Shown: one piece after another, positions 39,508-50,489 of the stretch
Layout of the letters: each line of letters begins with the position of its first letter
How positions within the stretch are numbered: the stretch's first letter is position 1
NCBI GenBank assembly: GCA_013368375.1
Contig: JAACJP010000006.1
Span: 1,302,001 to 1,366,000, forward strand
Source of the DNA: Tricholomella constricta
Taxonomy: Eukaryota > Basidiomycota > Agaricomycetes > Agaricales > Lyophyllaceae
Direction of reading: 5' to 3'
DNA length: 64,000 nt
Notes under the pieces: generated by a model
What the model was told of the DNA's origin: nothing
The model's input: only the letters and a program-made list of their open reading frames with translations
The model's database searches: none
Made by a program: the position numbers and the translations under genes

Positions 39508-40779
39508 CTATAGATCCTGTTTCAGCCTCTTGCTTGCTCTATCATCACCATTATCTTCCAACCAATTATCTTGCCTCTTCCTTCCCTCTGTGGCCTTGTG
39601 TACAGAGTACAATCTTGTGTTTCCTGTCAGCCCTACCAATTCACAGAGGTAAGAATCTTCATCCATCGCCTCTCCTCCATCTTCATTATCTTCTTCATGC
39701 TTGAACAGGTACCTCCGAATCCGATGCTGTCTTCCTTCAATTTCAATCCGCGTTCCAAGCTCAACAATGTGAGAAAAAATGTCCATCTCGTCCGTGGATA
39801 GTACCGTTGCGAGGTAGGACCGTGCAAAGGCCACAGTCGGGGTTGTGTGCTGGATGTGCATGTACATGGGAGGGCGATTGGTGCGCCGCAACCAATGTAG
39901 GCGTAGCATCACTTCGAGATGAGATCCGTAGTGGCCCCACAGGCATTCTGCAGCGCGGACGAGTTCGGGTGACAGTCTCGTCCAATGGAATCCATGAGGC
40001 ACGAGGGGACTAAATAAACAGGTAACTTAAGATCCTCGCCATATGTTTCCAGCCACCAGGCCGTGAGCAAGTGCGATACTAGAAAGAGTTAGTTGTGGGG
40101 TAGAAGAAAGACCATGGCGAGAGGAAATACGTGCGATAGCGGTACTTGGTACCCTTTGTTACTCTGTTGTCCCAAACATACCTCGCAGCTTGGATACCGT
40201 TGTCATCTTGGGAAGTGAAGACGGCGATCTTCACGAGGTTGTTAATGGCTGAAGCGAGATACTTAGGTCAGTGCATCCCTCTTATAACAATATCACACAC
40301 AACTCACCTTGTGCCATCCGATCGCAAGTCTCCCAAGCTGCAGGTACTTCTTTATTCTTCACTCGCTCCGTCTTCAAACCATCAATCACTTTTCTAACCT
40401 TTACTCGCTCCGTCTCCAAACCTTTAATCATTTCTTTGATATTCGTTTGCCAGTGCTCCGCCTTCACATCTTCCAGCTCCTGTTTCAGAATTTCCATGTC
40501 TCCCTGAATATTCTCAAGCAGGCTGGTATTCTTCGCCTTGGCAATGAAGACCGTAAGTTGAGGAAAAGGGTGCAATGTCAACAAAAATGACTCACATTTC
40601 CGCTCTGTATCCGTTTTACTATGGGGGATCCAAATGATGCCAGGGGTCGTCCGATCTATCTCAAAATCGTACTTTGCTGGCGACTCGGAGACCGCGCCAT
40701 TCAGTGAGGATTGGGATTGGGATGGGGATTGAGTCGAAGGTCCTTGCACACGTACTACCTCGACCTCAGCCACGGCCAT
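39508..40779 (-). CDS. Unknown protein with a coiled coil and a conserved-looking C-terminal domain
   Basis: I do not recognise this family. The ATG at 40779 opens MAVAEVEVVRVQGPSTQSPS, a Ser/Gln-rich start. Then comes a long helical coiled coil (around ENIQGDMEILKQELEDVKAE and IKGLETERVKVRKVIDGLKT). After an intron follows AINNLVKIAVFTSQDDNGIQ. The last exon gives PHGFHWTRLSPELVRAAECL, WGHYGSHLEVMLRLHWLRR, FARSYLATVLSTDEMD and an acidic region, and ends GDDRASKRLKQDL (a possible nuclear signal). The splice sites near 40050-40190 are unresolved and may include a non-standard donor. No catalytic motif seen. Confidence 0.6.
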
Positions 40780-40976
40780 GGTAGTTGCACTTCACTCCGA
40801 TTGTCTCACTTTGGGAGTCTCGCCCCCTTTAGTACTAGCTATAGTTAAGCGGCAGCCCAAAAATGACAGATATTAGATTGAATATTTACGAACGAGCACC
40901 TAAACCAACACTCATCGACATCGGCCACCCACAAAGCTAAAGTCCCACCCTTCTAAGTTCTATCATCCAACACTTT

Positions 40977-42689
40977 TCACCACCGCGCCCCAACCCTCCT
41001 CCCCGCCTCTACGCAATCCCCCACGCTCACCCCACCCACGCCCGCACCCACAACCTCCATCCGTCCCTTCCACGCTCCCCTTCCCTCGCCCTCCGCCAGT
41101 ACCGCCCCCAGCTCAGCCATGCGCCCCACATGCCCCACGCGCGGCGTCGGTATGCACCGCTCATGCCGCCACACGCGCCATGCCACCGGCCGCGGCAGCT
41201 CGCGCTGCAGCGCCTCTTTTAAATGGGCCAGGACACGCGTGAGGAGCAGCTCGTCGTCGCTGCGCAGAGAAATGGAGTAGGGACCACCGAGCATGACAGT
41301 AAGCTTCGTATACCCCGCCTCCGGTTCAGAACCTGGCGGGATCGGGAGCGCGCACGAGTCGAATACGGTCCCGAGGACACCTAGGTCTGCTGCGGAAGAT
41401 AAGGTCGTAGCGGTGGGATATCCCTCGAGGGGTCGCGGAACGAGGTACCCGAAGCCTGGGGGATGGATTGTGCTGGGTGGAGCGGCGAATATTAGGGAGA
41501 GGACGATGACAGAGGAGGCGGGGTTTGCGGTGAGGTGTGGGAGGGGTGGAGCGTGTGAGGATGGCGGGGGAAGGAGGGTGCTTAGCAAGGGAAGAGGGAG
41601 AGCGGAGACGATGTGAGTGGGATTGAGCGTACGTTTGGATGTGTGAACCTGCATTCGTGAGAGCCAATGAATTAGATTAGAGTAACGAAGGATAGGACGA
41701 ATGTCAGCGCACCAGTAACGAGTCCACCTCATCCTCACGCATCTCAATCCTGGAGACGCCTTCTCCAGAGCAGATTTCCAGGTTCGTCCGAGCGTCAAGA
41801 GCACTTACGAGGGCATCTGAAAGTGTCTGTATACCCCCGCGGAACGAATACACGGCCACGCCGCGCATAAGCGCTTCCACATCACCCAAGTCATACTCCT
41901 CTTTCTCCATTTTTTGTTTCGACCCTCCGAAGCCTAGCATCGCCTTAAGAACGCCAAAGACAACACTCCCTCTACCCTGCTCCTCAAGATCATACAAAGC
42001 AGGAAATGCAGCCCGAACACTGAGTTCTCGTGCGTCTGCGGCATAAACACCATGACACAAAGCGCTGCCCAGCACACGCGCGACCTCGGACCCGAATCGG
42101 CGTGATAGGAAGGAGTCTAGAGACTCGTCATAGGGATGTCCCCTGTTCGACTCCTCCAGAGCGTCCTGAGAACGATTCGATTTACGCAGCGGCTCGCGGA
42201 GGATCGCAGGGAGGAAGATCTTGCGAAGAGGAGACCGGAGAAAGGCGAGGGGCGAAGACGGGAGGGCTGTGAGTCCGGATCGGAGTGCAGGTGTGTATAG
42301 GAAGCGTGAACGGGCGGCAGGCGCGGTGGAAGGCGTCGTAAGGAGTGCGGGTTGGAGGTTGAGGAGGTTTATCTGTGATGAAAAGGGTTATCGACGATCA
42401 GCACGCTAAATTTTAGCATGGAACACGCGTAACTCACCAATTCTAGTATGGCCTTCGACACAGGCCTTAGCGTGCGTGGGCCTGATTCAACTGTGAGCGA
42501 CACCTTGGCGTCCTTCGGTCCGTCATCGTTCCCAAGTTGAACCTGTTCACTGCTGACCCACCCCCCAAGCCGATTCTGTCTCTCAAGCAATGTTATGTGA
42601 GCATTTGGGAATCGGCGCGAGAGGTGAAAAGCAGAGGAGAGCCCTGTCAGTCCACCGCCCAGGACCGCGATGTGTCGAGGTGGCGGCAT
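40977..42689 (-). CDS. HEM14: Protoporphyrinogen oxidase, mitochondrial (heme biosynthesis)
   Basis: Hem14 oxidises protoporphyrinogen IX to protoporphyrin IX with FAD and oxygen at the inner mitochondrial membrane. The ATG at 42689 gives MPPPRHIAVLGGGLTGLSSA, the FAD-binding GxGxxG, then LLERQNRLGGWVSSE and VESGPRTLRP (family block). Exon 2 (joined after AILEL to INLLNLQPALL) holds SLDSFLSRRFGSEVARVLGS, ALCHGVYAADARELSVRAAF and YSFRGGIQTLSDAL. The last exon has PGFGYLVPRPLEG, LTVMLGGPYS, AHLKEALQRELPRP and ends with VVGAGVGGVSVGDCVEAGRR, the FAD-contacting C terminus. Two introns were seen. The length fits the family. It is divergent from the 43100-43603 gene. Confidence 0.94.
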
Positions 42690-43099
42690 CCAAGGACCCG
42701 GCCGGGGCCGGCCTCCGAACTCCGCGCACAAATGCTTACTCCGACCGAAATTTCAACGTCAGCGCTCCTTTCCTCCATGTCCATCGATCTGTGCTCAAAA
42801 ATATTTCCTGGTCATCGAAAATCGACAATACTCATTCCATTTGTGGTCGACTCTCTGGAGCTCTCCCCGATCAATATATGGCTGGCTACTCTGGTGTTTC
42901 TATGCCCGCATTATAAGCATTTATCGATTATCAGTCACGGATTCAGAAGCTCGTTCAACGTGACCGTCTGCCTTATCTGGTGCATTTCATTGACGCCCAC
43001 CTTTCAAGAACCATCTCAAGGTTAAAAGGTTGAAGCTCCGCGACCACACCTGATACACGCGCTACTCGCTAGTCTCTTTCCTCTCTCCTATCACCAGCC
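42690..43099. promoter_or_regulatory. Divergent promoter between HEM14 and the 149-residue gene
   Basis: 410 bp separate two start codons pointing away from each other, so both promoters must lie here. No specific factor site is claimed. Confidence 0.5.
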
Positions 43100-43603
43100 A
43101 TGACATCCATCGCTGACAGTGACACGACGACCATCCTCCAGCGCTTCAGCCAACTCGCCCTCTCCGAAGGCCTCAAAAAGAAGAGCAAGCAATACAAATT
43201 GCAGCGCCGAGAGTTCATAATTGGCGAGGTAGATACTGGCTTCTCTACCATTTTCGGCGGCAATGCCAGCTCGCTGCAGTCGTGGATGAGCCTCCTTAGG
43301 ACCGTGGGCGTTGAGGGTGCGGACGGAATGAGGAGCATCAAGCAATGTAAAGCGGTGGGTAACAATATTGCTTATTTCCCTTGTTGTTAACACTTAAATT
43401 TCACCTAGGCTCTGGTAGGAAAATACGTCAACATCGTGGACCTCGTCGATGCAGCAGTGGCAGGGATCGTGATGACGAGCGGCGTGTTCACTAGCTCAAA
43501 GGCGTTGGGGAAGTATATGAAGAGGACGGGCAAGACCTTTCCGAGAAACAAAGCCAAAACCAACCAGCTCCTTCGCCAATTCCTCATCAGGATCAACGAG
43601 TAA
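43100..43603 (+). CDS. Small unknown protein (149 residues)
   Basis: Two exons (43100-43354, 43409-43603) join in frame: MTSIADSDTTTILQRFSQLA, SWMSLLRTVGVEGADGMRSI, then after the intron ALVGKYVNIVDLVDAAVAG and SKALGKYMKRTGKTFPRNKA, ending FLIRINE. It is helix-rich, has no signal peptide or membrane span, and carries a basic C-terminal third. The clean GT-AG intron and uninterrupted frame support a real gene. I recall small mushroom proteins with a comparable layout but no function. Confidence 0.65.
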
Positions 43604-45243
43604 AAGAGGTGAGTATACAAGTGTAATGTTCTGCGACAGGCGTTGCCGAACCTCCGTTCCTTGCGCTCGCTTTTTGTGTAGGGTTAGGAAACGAGTCTCT
43701 TATTTACCGCAACACTGCGGCTTTTTGCTGTTGCATGCCTATGCCGAGGCCCCGAGTTTGATGTCGGACTATACTCTCGTACGCCCTGTTCAAGCGGGAT
43801 ATTCATCAATGACCCAGGGTCTGACACGGTTTACATTTCTCGAGAACGCACGCATACAACTGCTTTCGCATAGTGGCGCTTAGTACTGTTTTCGTAGAGC
43901 ATGAATGTTATCAACTAAACTATCGCACTGAGGAAAGACCGGAATGTGTGTACCTCAATCGATATGAGCAGTCGGGTTGTGGGCTCTGGGAGTGGCAGAT
44001 GTGGGTTGTTTAGGGACGCTTATTCTAGTGAAGGAAGGATTGTAGAGGATAGTCGGTACAGGCAGCAGGATATTCAAAATGCGAGTCTGGCTGAGGAAGG
44101 GATAGCTACGTCTCCAAAGTCTGAACAAGTGTCAAATCGAAATTTCGGCTGGTGCTCCTCTCTAGGTCATGCTCACCGACTCGTATGCGGAGTCGTCGAC
44201 CGTGACAATGTGCACTTCCGGCTGCATATCTGATAATGAATAACATGATTGAAACCATTGTCAATCAGCAAATCCTTACCGCTCACAAACGAGGAGAGCA
44301 TAAATCACTGGTAGAGCCTGATCACGTCCTGCGCCTTTGCGACTCATATTACAGGACCAGCGGGAAGTGTATTCGTCAGGCCTTCTGAGAATAGCGACGC
44401 AGCATGGGAAATCCTACTTAGGGGTGTTTAGAGGATACGCTGCCAGCATTTCGGCATCAGGCTCCATGTGCTTTGAATGGGCCCCCACTCAGCCCAGGGC
44501 GAACTGGACGCGGACGGACGTGTTGTTGATTCCCTAGCAAAGCGCGCGCGGCAGGGCGGTAAATTTACTGTGCCCACCTTGAGTGTGGATATAGAAAATG
44601 GTCGCGTCATTGAGGCATTCATGGAATGGCACATTATAGGACCTGGGGATTAGCCACCGACGACAGACCAAAGTCCGCAACAGAAGTCCGGGCATGATGC
44701 ATGATCATCGATAAGAATGTTTCCCTATGAGCCAGGCGTAGTCAGCACTGCGGCGTCGCGAAAAGCTTTGGAGCGCCACATCAGCTTTTCGTCATTCATG
44801 AGCTAAGCAGAGCTGTTCAATAAGTGTCTGGAGACTAGAAGGTGTCCAGTAGCGCTTCAGCCAGGCCATTAGTTTCCTGTACAGGGCTGCATCGTTCAAG
44901 GCGACTTCAAGCCGTCGGCGACCTCGATGATCCTAGCCAGCTCATGAGGTTGGCGTGGGGTCAAGGTAGCATAGATACAATGTATTATCCTCCAGAGTGT
45001 TCAATGATTTCGAGAGCCTTGCGCGAAAGAGGCATTCGGCGACGAAGGAATGACTGGCCTGGGGAGATGGGGTCAAGGGAGAGGAGAGCATTGAAATTAT
45101 AAAGCCGTGCCACGCGGTACCATCATTTCCGGGCCGGCGGCAGCAACGAGCCTCCGAAACAAACAAATGACAACACCAGTATCGAAATTTCTCGATCACT
45201 GAAAGGTGAACAGCTTTCTCTACATCCTCAACGTACCCCCATC
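43604..45243. other. Intergenic
   Basis: About 1.6 kb with no supported exon. The right end should hold the ZIM17 promoter. Near 44470-44650 a plus-strand frame reads HGELDADGRVVDSLAKRARQ-like sequence; it is too short to assign. Confidence 0.45.
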
Positions 45244-45900
45244 ATGCTGCCCTCCCGTCTCTTCCGCAACACCGGTCTCCCCCCCGCCCTGCGCAGCCTC
45301 ATAATCCCGCGCGCCTCCCTCCCACCCACCATCGCTGTCCAGCTCCGTTTCCGCCTCGGCGTGCTCCCCGGCACGCTCAACAGCGCCTACTCAACAGCCC
45401 AAGCCCCAGCCCCACCACCCCCCTCGTCCTCGTCTTCACCACCACCGCCGCTGCAGTCTGTGGACGCTCCACCGACAGCAAAGACCGGATCCACGACAGA
45501 AAATGCAGGGACACCGGCGACGACGAATTCGCATACGCTCCCTGAGAAGCTCGAGCCGCGCCTGTCGATGACATTTACGTGCACGGCGCCAGGGTGTAGC
45601 GAGCGCTCAACACATGAGTTCACGAAGCGCTCGTACACGCGCGGTATCGTACTTGTGCAGTGCCCCGGGTGCAAGAACCGGTGCGTCACTCACTATCTTT
45701 TTTTATATATTTGATGCTCATGGTACTGATATTTACTTGTGAATGTTCGTAGACACCTCATCGCGGACCACCTGGGCTGGTTCAAAGACAGCACGAAAGA
45801 GGGGAAGCTGCGCACTGTCGAGGATATCCTGCGGGACCGTGGTGAGACCGTCCGCCGGGGCACGATCGACGCCGACGGAGTCATTGAGTACGCCGAATAA
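45244..45900 (+). CDS. ZIM17: DNL-type zinc-finger protein Zim17/Hep1 (mitochondrial Hsp70 escort)
   Basis: Zim17 keeps mitochondrial Hsp70 soluble in the matrix and supports protein import and Fe-S assembly. Two exons (45244-45680, 45753-45900) give 194 residues. The N terminus (MLPSRLFRNTGLPPALRSLI) is Arg-rich and lacks acidic residues, as expected for a mitochondrial presequence, followed by a Pro/Ser linker. The domain reads RLSMTFTCTAPGCSERSTHE, FTKRSYTRGIVLVQCPGCKN, R-HLIADHLGWFKD: two CxxC-like pairs (CTAPGC, CPGC) and the DHLG(W/F) signature. It ends GTIDADGVIEYAE. The intron splits an Arg codon. Confidence 0.92.
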
Positions 45901-46214
45901 TTGAACGATGCGCTGTGGTGCCTTGTTTTTCCCGGGTCATGTTTTTCTTTTATACCAGAGTGCGTACTACATACGAAATGCTAGCGGGGATAATCTATGC
46001 TAACGTCACTCGTGCTCGGATTTTTTGGTTTTGTTTTTTTTGGGGATGCCGTCATTGCCCACTTTCAGCTAATGCAATACCAGAATTTAACCGAATTAAT
46101 GTCGTATGGACGAGGTGTGTGAGGTATGAGTGGGGGTAGAAGGGGGGTGTGCAACGGGGTTCGGGGCAGCAGGAAGGTACAGCCGATCTCGTACTCGGAA
46201 AATTTCGTCCTGAA
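45901..46214. other. Convergent 3' spacer between ZIM17 and GRX5
   Basis: 314 bp hold both 3' ends. A T-rich tract at 46019-46041 is the only feature noted. Confidence 0.45.
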
Positions 46215-46886
46215 TTACGACGAGTTCGTGGTCTGCTGCGGCTCGGGGAGCTCCTCGGGGATGACGCCGCTGTCAATGAGCAGCTTTTCAAGCTCGCCGG
46301 ATTGATGCACTAAAAGTACGAACAGGGTAGAGGGTCCGTGGATCAGTATTTATTGTAAAAAAAAGCCACCCCACGGGGATGGGATAGTATACTCTAATAA
46401 TAGAAAGCACCACTCACTTCCAAGGAGAATGTCACACCCGCCCAAGAACTCGCCGTTCACATACAGCTGTGGGATCGTCGGCCATTCCCTGTCAAGCGGC
46501 CGGGTCACGGCGTGAATCTAGAGAGAGTGAAAAGACGCACGAGAACTCCTTGATACCGCTCCTAAGCTCTGCGTCCGCGAGGACGTTGTATGTTTGCATC
46601 TTCTCCTGCGGGACGCCGTGGAGGTCGAGCACCTGAACGACAGCCCGGGAGAAACCGCACTCGGGCAGCTGCGGGGTGCCCTTCATGAAAAGCACGATGG
46701 GGCGCGCAGTAATAGCCTTTTGGATAAGCGACCGCGCTTCGTTGGAGAGGTGCCGGTGAGCGAAGGGCGCTGCTGAGCGGATGACGGCGAACTGAGAGGC
46801 GTGAAACCGTAAAATTTAGTCTGGAGGGTTGAGTACGGGGAATTGGAGAAGGAGCTTACAGATGAGCGCAGTGCTGGTCGGAACAT
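46215..46886 (-). CDS. GRX5: Monothiol glutaredoxin Grx5 (mitochondrial Fe-S cluster transfer)
   Basis: Grx5 takes a 2Fe-2S cluster from the Isu scaffold and passes it to acceptors in the matrix. The ATG at 46886 gives MFRPALRSS, then after an intron [20 protein letters not shown], a likely presequence. The core has [20 protein letters not shown] (active-site CGFS), [40 protein letters not shown] (glutathione-binding TIPQ and GGCD) and [18 protein letters not shown]. Four exons join in frame. Length, about 150 residues, is normal. Stop TAA is 46215-46217. Confidence 0.95.
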
Positions 46887-47266
46887 GGTGGACGGGTGGA
46901 CCGTGGAAGTGGAAATGGGGAGAAGAAGGAAATGAGACGAGTTTGTGGTGGATTTGGAAGTGAAAGTGAACCGGGGCCAACGGAGGGGCGAAATTGATGA
47001 CTAAGCGTCTGTTGTGTCATCGTCGGAATCCCTTGACGCTGATTCGTCCGTCGCTCGAAGGTGGTGCTGCTGAACGATATTTATCAAGAAAGCAGCTCAG
47101 TCGGTACGAACAGGTCTACGTATGACCTACAGCCGTATACAAAAAATTCAAACGTAGTTTCATTACGGCGGATTGTAATATGTATTTGAATTGGTATTAT
47201 CGAAGGACTGCCCAGATCAGAATAGAGGACTACAGAAAGAAGGGTCGAACTGCGGCAGCTGGTGTG
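46887..47266. other. Intergenic, GRX5 promoter and FunK1-A 3' flank
   Basis: 380 bp without a recognised exon; it holds the minus-strand GRX5 promoter. Confidence 0.45.
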
Positions 47267-48337
47267 TTATCGACGTCCAAGCGCCCCCGTGAAGCTCTCG
47301 AATGTGATAAATCCACCCTCAGTCTCGTCATCCCAATCCGCCTCCGCGTCTGGCATTTCGTGGTTTGTTGTTCTAGAAATATTGGCCTCCCAGAACAGCG
47401 ACCATACCGAACTTATCCATGGAAGAAGAGGCTGTCTTTTCGGTGGCAGATAGGCAAACAATCTGTTCTTCGTTTCAGGATCCGATAGAAATTCCGTCTT
47501 GGATCTAGCACAGGCGCTGAGTTTCGCGTCGTTCCAATGATAAAGCGCAAAGTGGGTCATCGGAAGACGTTCTTTTGTATCGAAGTCATAGTTGAAGGCG
47601 GCCCAAACTAGGATATAGAAAAAGGACTCCAGGTCGTGGCGGTAAAGATGAGGGGGTGATTGATCGGATAGAAGATCGCTCGCCATGAACGCCATAGTGC
47701 CGGTGCGATGTCTCATTTGGTCGTCACTATCCACCACGTAGTCCCAGTCTTGGAGAATTCCCGTGGCCTTACTGTCACTGGCGTGGTCGGTGCGCTTGAA
47801 CATGAGATTGTTCGGGGTCAGGTCCTGATGTAACTCTTTGGCATTGGCGAATGCAAGGTAATGAACTAGCATGTTTTCAACGATAAAAAGGAGGCGAACC
47901 AGACTGATTGCTCGCTCACCTTTCAAGCAATCCACAAAAACATCTTGGAACGTTTCGATACTCCCGACTTCCCACAGCTTTCCATGGGTCGCCCGTTTCC
48001 GGCCTTTAGAATCCTCGATAGCAGAGCTCAATCCTAGGAGATCGACACGAAGAAGGTGCACCCGCTCATTCTTCGTCTTCGCAGCAAAGTCGACCTCCTG
48101 AATGGGTAGAATGGCCAGACAACGCGGGACGAGGAGATATTGGGGACATGACGATGTTTGGACAAGTATCTGAGGAGGGTAGGCCATAATTGTGGTCTCA
48201 AACAAATTTGTACCGTCTATCGGAAACACGTGGTGGGTCAGGATTTGATGCGCGACTCCGACAGGCAATGAGCACCAAGTACTCGAGACCCTATTCGACC
48301 CGAGAAGCTGTCGCAAAACAAGCATTATAGTGATCAC
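47267..48337 (-). CDS. FunK1 kinase-like copy A, lacking the N-lobe
   Basis: FunK1 is a kinase family expanded in mushrooms. This copy keeps the C-lobe but begins in the middle of the domain. Homology to copy E starts at about VDFAAKTKNERVHLLRVDLL. It continues through GKLWEVGSIETFQDVFVDCL, the catalytic loop ELHQDLTPNNLMFKRTD (HRD changed to HQD), ILQDWDYV (DFG equivalent), HRTGTMAFMASDLL and HLYRHDLESFFYILVWAAF, and ends SFTGALGRR. A 54-bp GT-AG intron after CLK can be removed or read through in frame. Glycine loop and VAIK lysine are absent, so ATP binding would need another mode. The ATG at 48337 is in unrelated 5' sequence also found before copies B and C. Confidence 0.65.
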   Translation of the reverse strand: MITIMLVLRQLLGSNRVSSTWCSLPVGVAHQILTHHVFPIDGTNLFETTIMAYPPQILVQTSSCPQYLLVPRCLAILPIQEVDFAAKTKNERVHLLRVDLLGLSSAIEDSKGRKRATHGKLWEVGSIETFQDVFVDCLKGERAISLVRLLFIVENMLVHYLAFANAKELHQDLTPNNLMFKRTDHASDSKATGILQDWDYVVDSDDQMRHRTGTMAFMASDLLSDQSPPHLYRHDLESFFYILVWAAFNYDFDTKERLPMTHFALYHWNDAKLSACARSKTEFLSDPETKNRLFAYLPPKRQPLLPWISSVWSLFWEANISRTTNHEMPDAEADWDDETEGGFITFESFTGALGRR

Positions 48338-48350
48338 ACGTTATAGCTCG

Positions 48351-49335
48351 TTAACATCTTGGTAAAAGGTACATGCAACTTGTGCTCGATTGTCTAATGT
48401 CAAGTGCCATATGATCAGGGTAAGACTGAGCAGCTAGGGATGCCAAAAGACGAGGTTTACGGCCAAGCGCCTCCATAAACCTCTCGAACGTCAGAAACCC
48501 ACCCGACGTCTTGTTATCCCAATTTGGTGCTTCGCCGTTCATTTCTGTAGAGAGATGAGCCTGCCAGAACAGGAACCATACTGAATTCATCCATGGAAGA
48601 AGAGACTGGCCCTCTGGCGGCACGAGGGCAAACAGTTCATCTTTGAAAATAGGATCGGAGATTATCCGGTATTTGGTGTTACTACAGTGCTTGAGTTTCA
48701 CGCTATCCCAGGTACTAGTGCAGCCTGGGTCGATCGACGCTCTTTTTTGTCGAAGTCGTAACAGAAGGCAGCCCAGATTAAGACATAGAAAAAGGACTCC
48801 AGGTCGTGGCGGAAAAGATGAGGGGGAGGGCGGCGATTTTCAACCAAAAGGTCAATCGCCATGAAGGGTATAGTGCCAATGCGGTGTGTCGCAGTTGAGG
48901 GCAAGGTTTCATCGTTTTCCTCCACGTCCGAAGCCAAGTCCCAATCATGGAGAATTTCCGTAGCCTTGCTGTCGGTGCGCTTGAACATGAGATTGTTCGG
49001 GCTCAAGTCCCGATGTAACACTTTGGTATATATAGGCGAATGCGTGGTAGTGACCTAACAAGTATTTCAATGATAATGATAAAACAAAGGCAACCGGACT
49101 TACCTTTCAAGCAATCCACAAAAACATCTTGGAACACTTTAATATTCCCGACTTCCCACAGCTTTCCAGAAGCATGGGTCGCCCGTTTCCGCTCTTTAGA
49201 ATCCGTGATAGCAGAACTCGACTCTAGGAGATCGACCCGGAGAAGGTGCACCCGCTCATTCATCATCTTGGCAGCAAACTTGTCCTCAAACTTGACCTCC
49301 TGAATGGCGGCCGCCTGGATAGAGTGGCCACGCAA
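48351..49335 (-). pseudogene. FunK1 copy B, N-lobe-less and frameshifted
   Basis: It has the same truncated layout as copy A: EVKFEDKFAAKMMNERVHLL, GKLWEVGNIKVFQDVFVDCL, intron, then HYHAFA. One extra base near 49025 shifts the frame before VLHRDLSPNNLMFKRTD. A second shift near 48705-48720 separates KKERRSTQAA from the NTKYRIISDPIF segment. The remaining text matches relatives (HRIGTIPFMAIDLL, HLFRHDLESFFYVLIWAAF, FERFMEALGRKPRL), then runs past the usual stop. It is probably dead. Confidence 0.75.
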
Positions 49336-50489
49336 TGCAGGAGGTGGAGATATTGGGAACGTGATGAACCAAAGTTCTGCCTTGGTTCTGCCATAATCGT
49401 GGTCAAGGTCCCGAACAAGACGATCATTTTTTTCCTACGGATAAGTGAAGAGCGTCTCGACTCTGAATCCCTCCGGTTTTTTTCTTGCGACATCCTTCGG
49501 ACTACTGAGGACCTTCGGCGCTTCCATTGAGCCACAAGCTCTTTTCTCGGGGAGAGCCCATTGACCTGAGTCCGAACATCGATATGATCTTTTACTGTAA
49601 CGGCCTGCTAAGGAAATCCTCAGGCGTCCGTCTCACGATTTGGTAGTTTCTCGCTGTTCTCGCTGTCGCCGTCGATGTATCATTTCTCCGTCCGAGTGTT
49701 GCCTTTTTCTCTGTGCAATTCAAAAATGCGTTGCATGCCACACCTTGTCGACACTGGGACGGATACCGTGATAATGACGTGTGCAGATGTACATTTCACC
49801 TGACGGCTGTCCTCGCGCTTTGTGATCCCCTGAATCATTTGCTTTTGCGCTCGAGGGTGGATTTAATCTCCATTTTTCGCTCAAGCCGCGGCTTGGCAAC
49901 CCGCGTTTCCACATTCCAGTACCTAGACGTCGACGTGCCATGCGCGCGAATCTCCCTTTTGACTTCCTTCCTCGACGTCCGATCGGTGCAAAGGCCTGTT
50001 GCGTTGCATTGCCATTTATGTACATCATCGTACATAAAGGAGGACGGCGCGCAGAGCTTCAAAGAACCCCGCATTTGCATTCGCATTGCAGTGCTTTGGC
50101 CCCCATGCCCTTGTTCCCACATCAACATTCCTTTCGCGCTGGTGAGACTGTTCCACCCTTGGCCCATTCAAATTTCAGTATATTGACGAGATTCAATCCA
50201 ACAGCTGTCCAGGTGACGCGCGCTGTCCTATTTCGCCCTCGCCGCGCGCCTGGCCCTGTCTGTAACTGCTGCGCTCTCCATGCTCCATTAGAGACAATGA
50301 GCGGAAGAACATTTGATCGAAATTCCCCAGGCACGTTTACATTTTGGGGGCGTCGGTATCACGACTAGTCCATTCATTCATAAGAATCGCTCTCCGTCCT
50401 TTAGATCGCCCGGCGCTTTCGCATATCCCCAAGCCCCGTCTTCTCGCGATTTCCTCGCCCCACCCTCCTTCTCTCTATTGAGACTCGCC
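49336..50489. other. Intergenic, GH71 promoter
   Basis: About 1.15 kb between FunK1 B and the GH71 start. The left end carries 5' flank shared with copies A and C (AATTTGTTTGGGACC-type sequence on the minus strand). No exon supported. Confidence 0.5.

Noticed and set aside
44430..44650. RNase H-like fragment (HGELDADGRVVDSLAKRA)
   Set aside because: Too short, lacks catalytic residues and has no flanking retroelement sequence.
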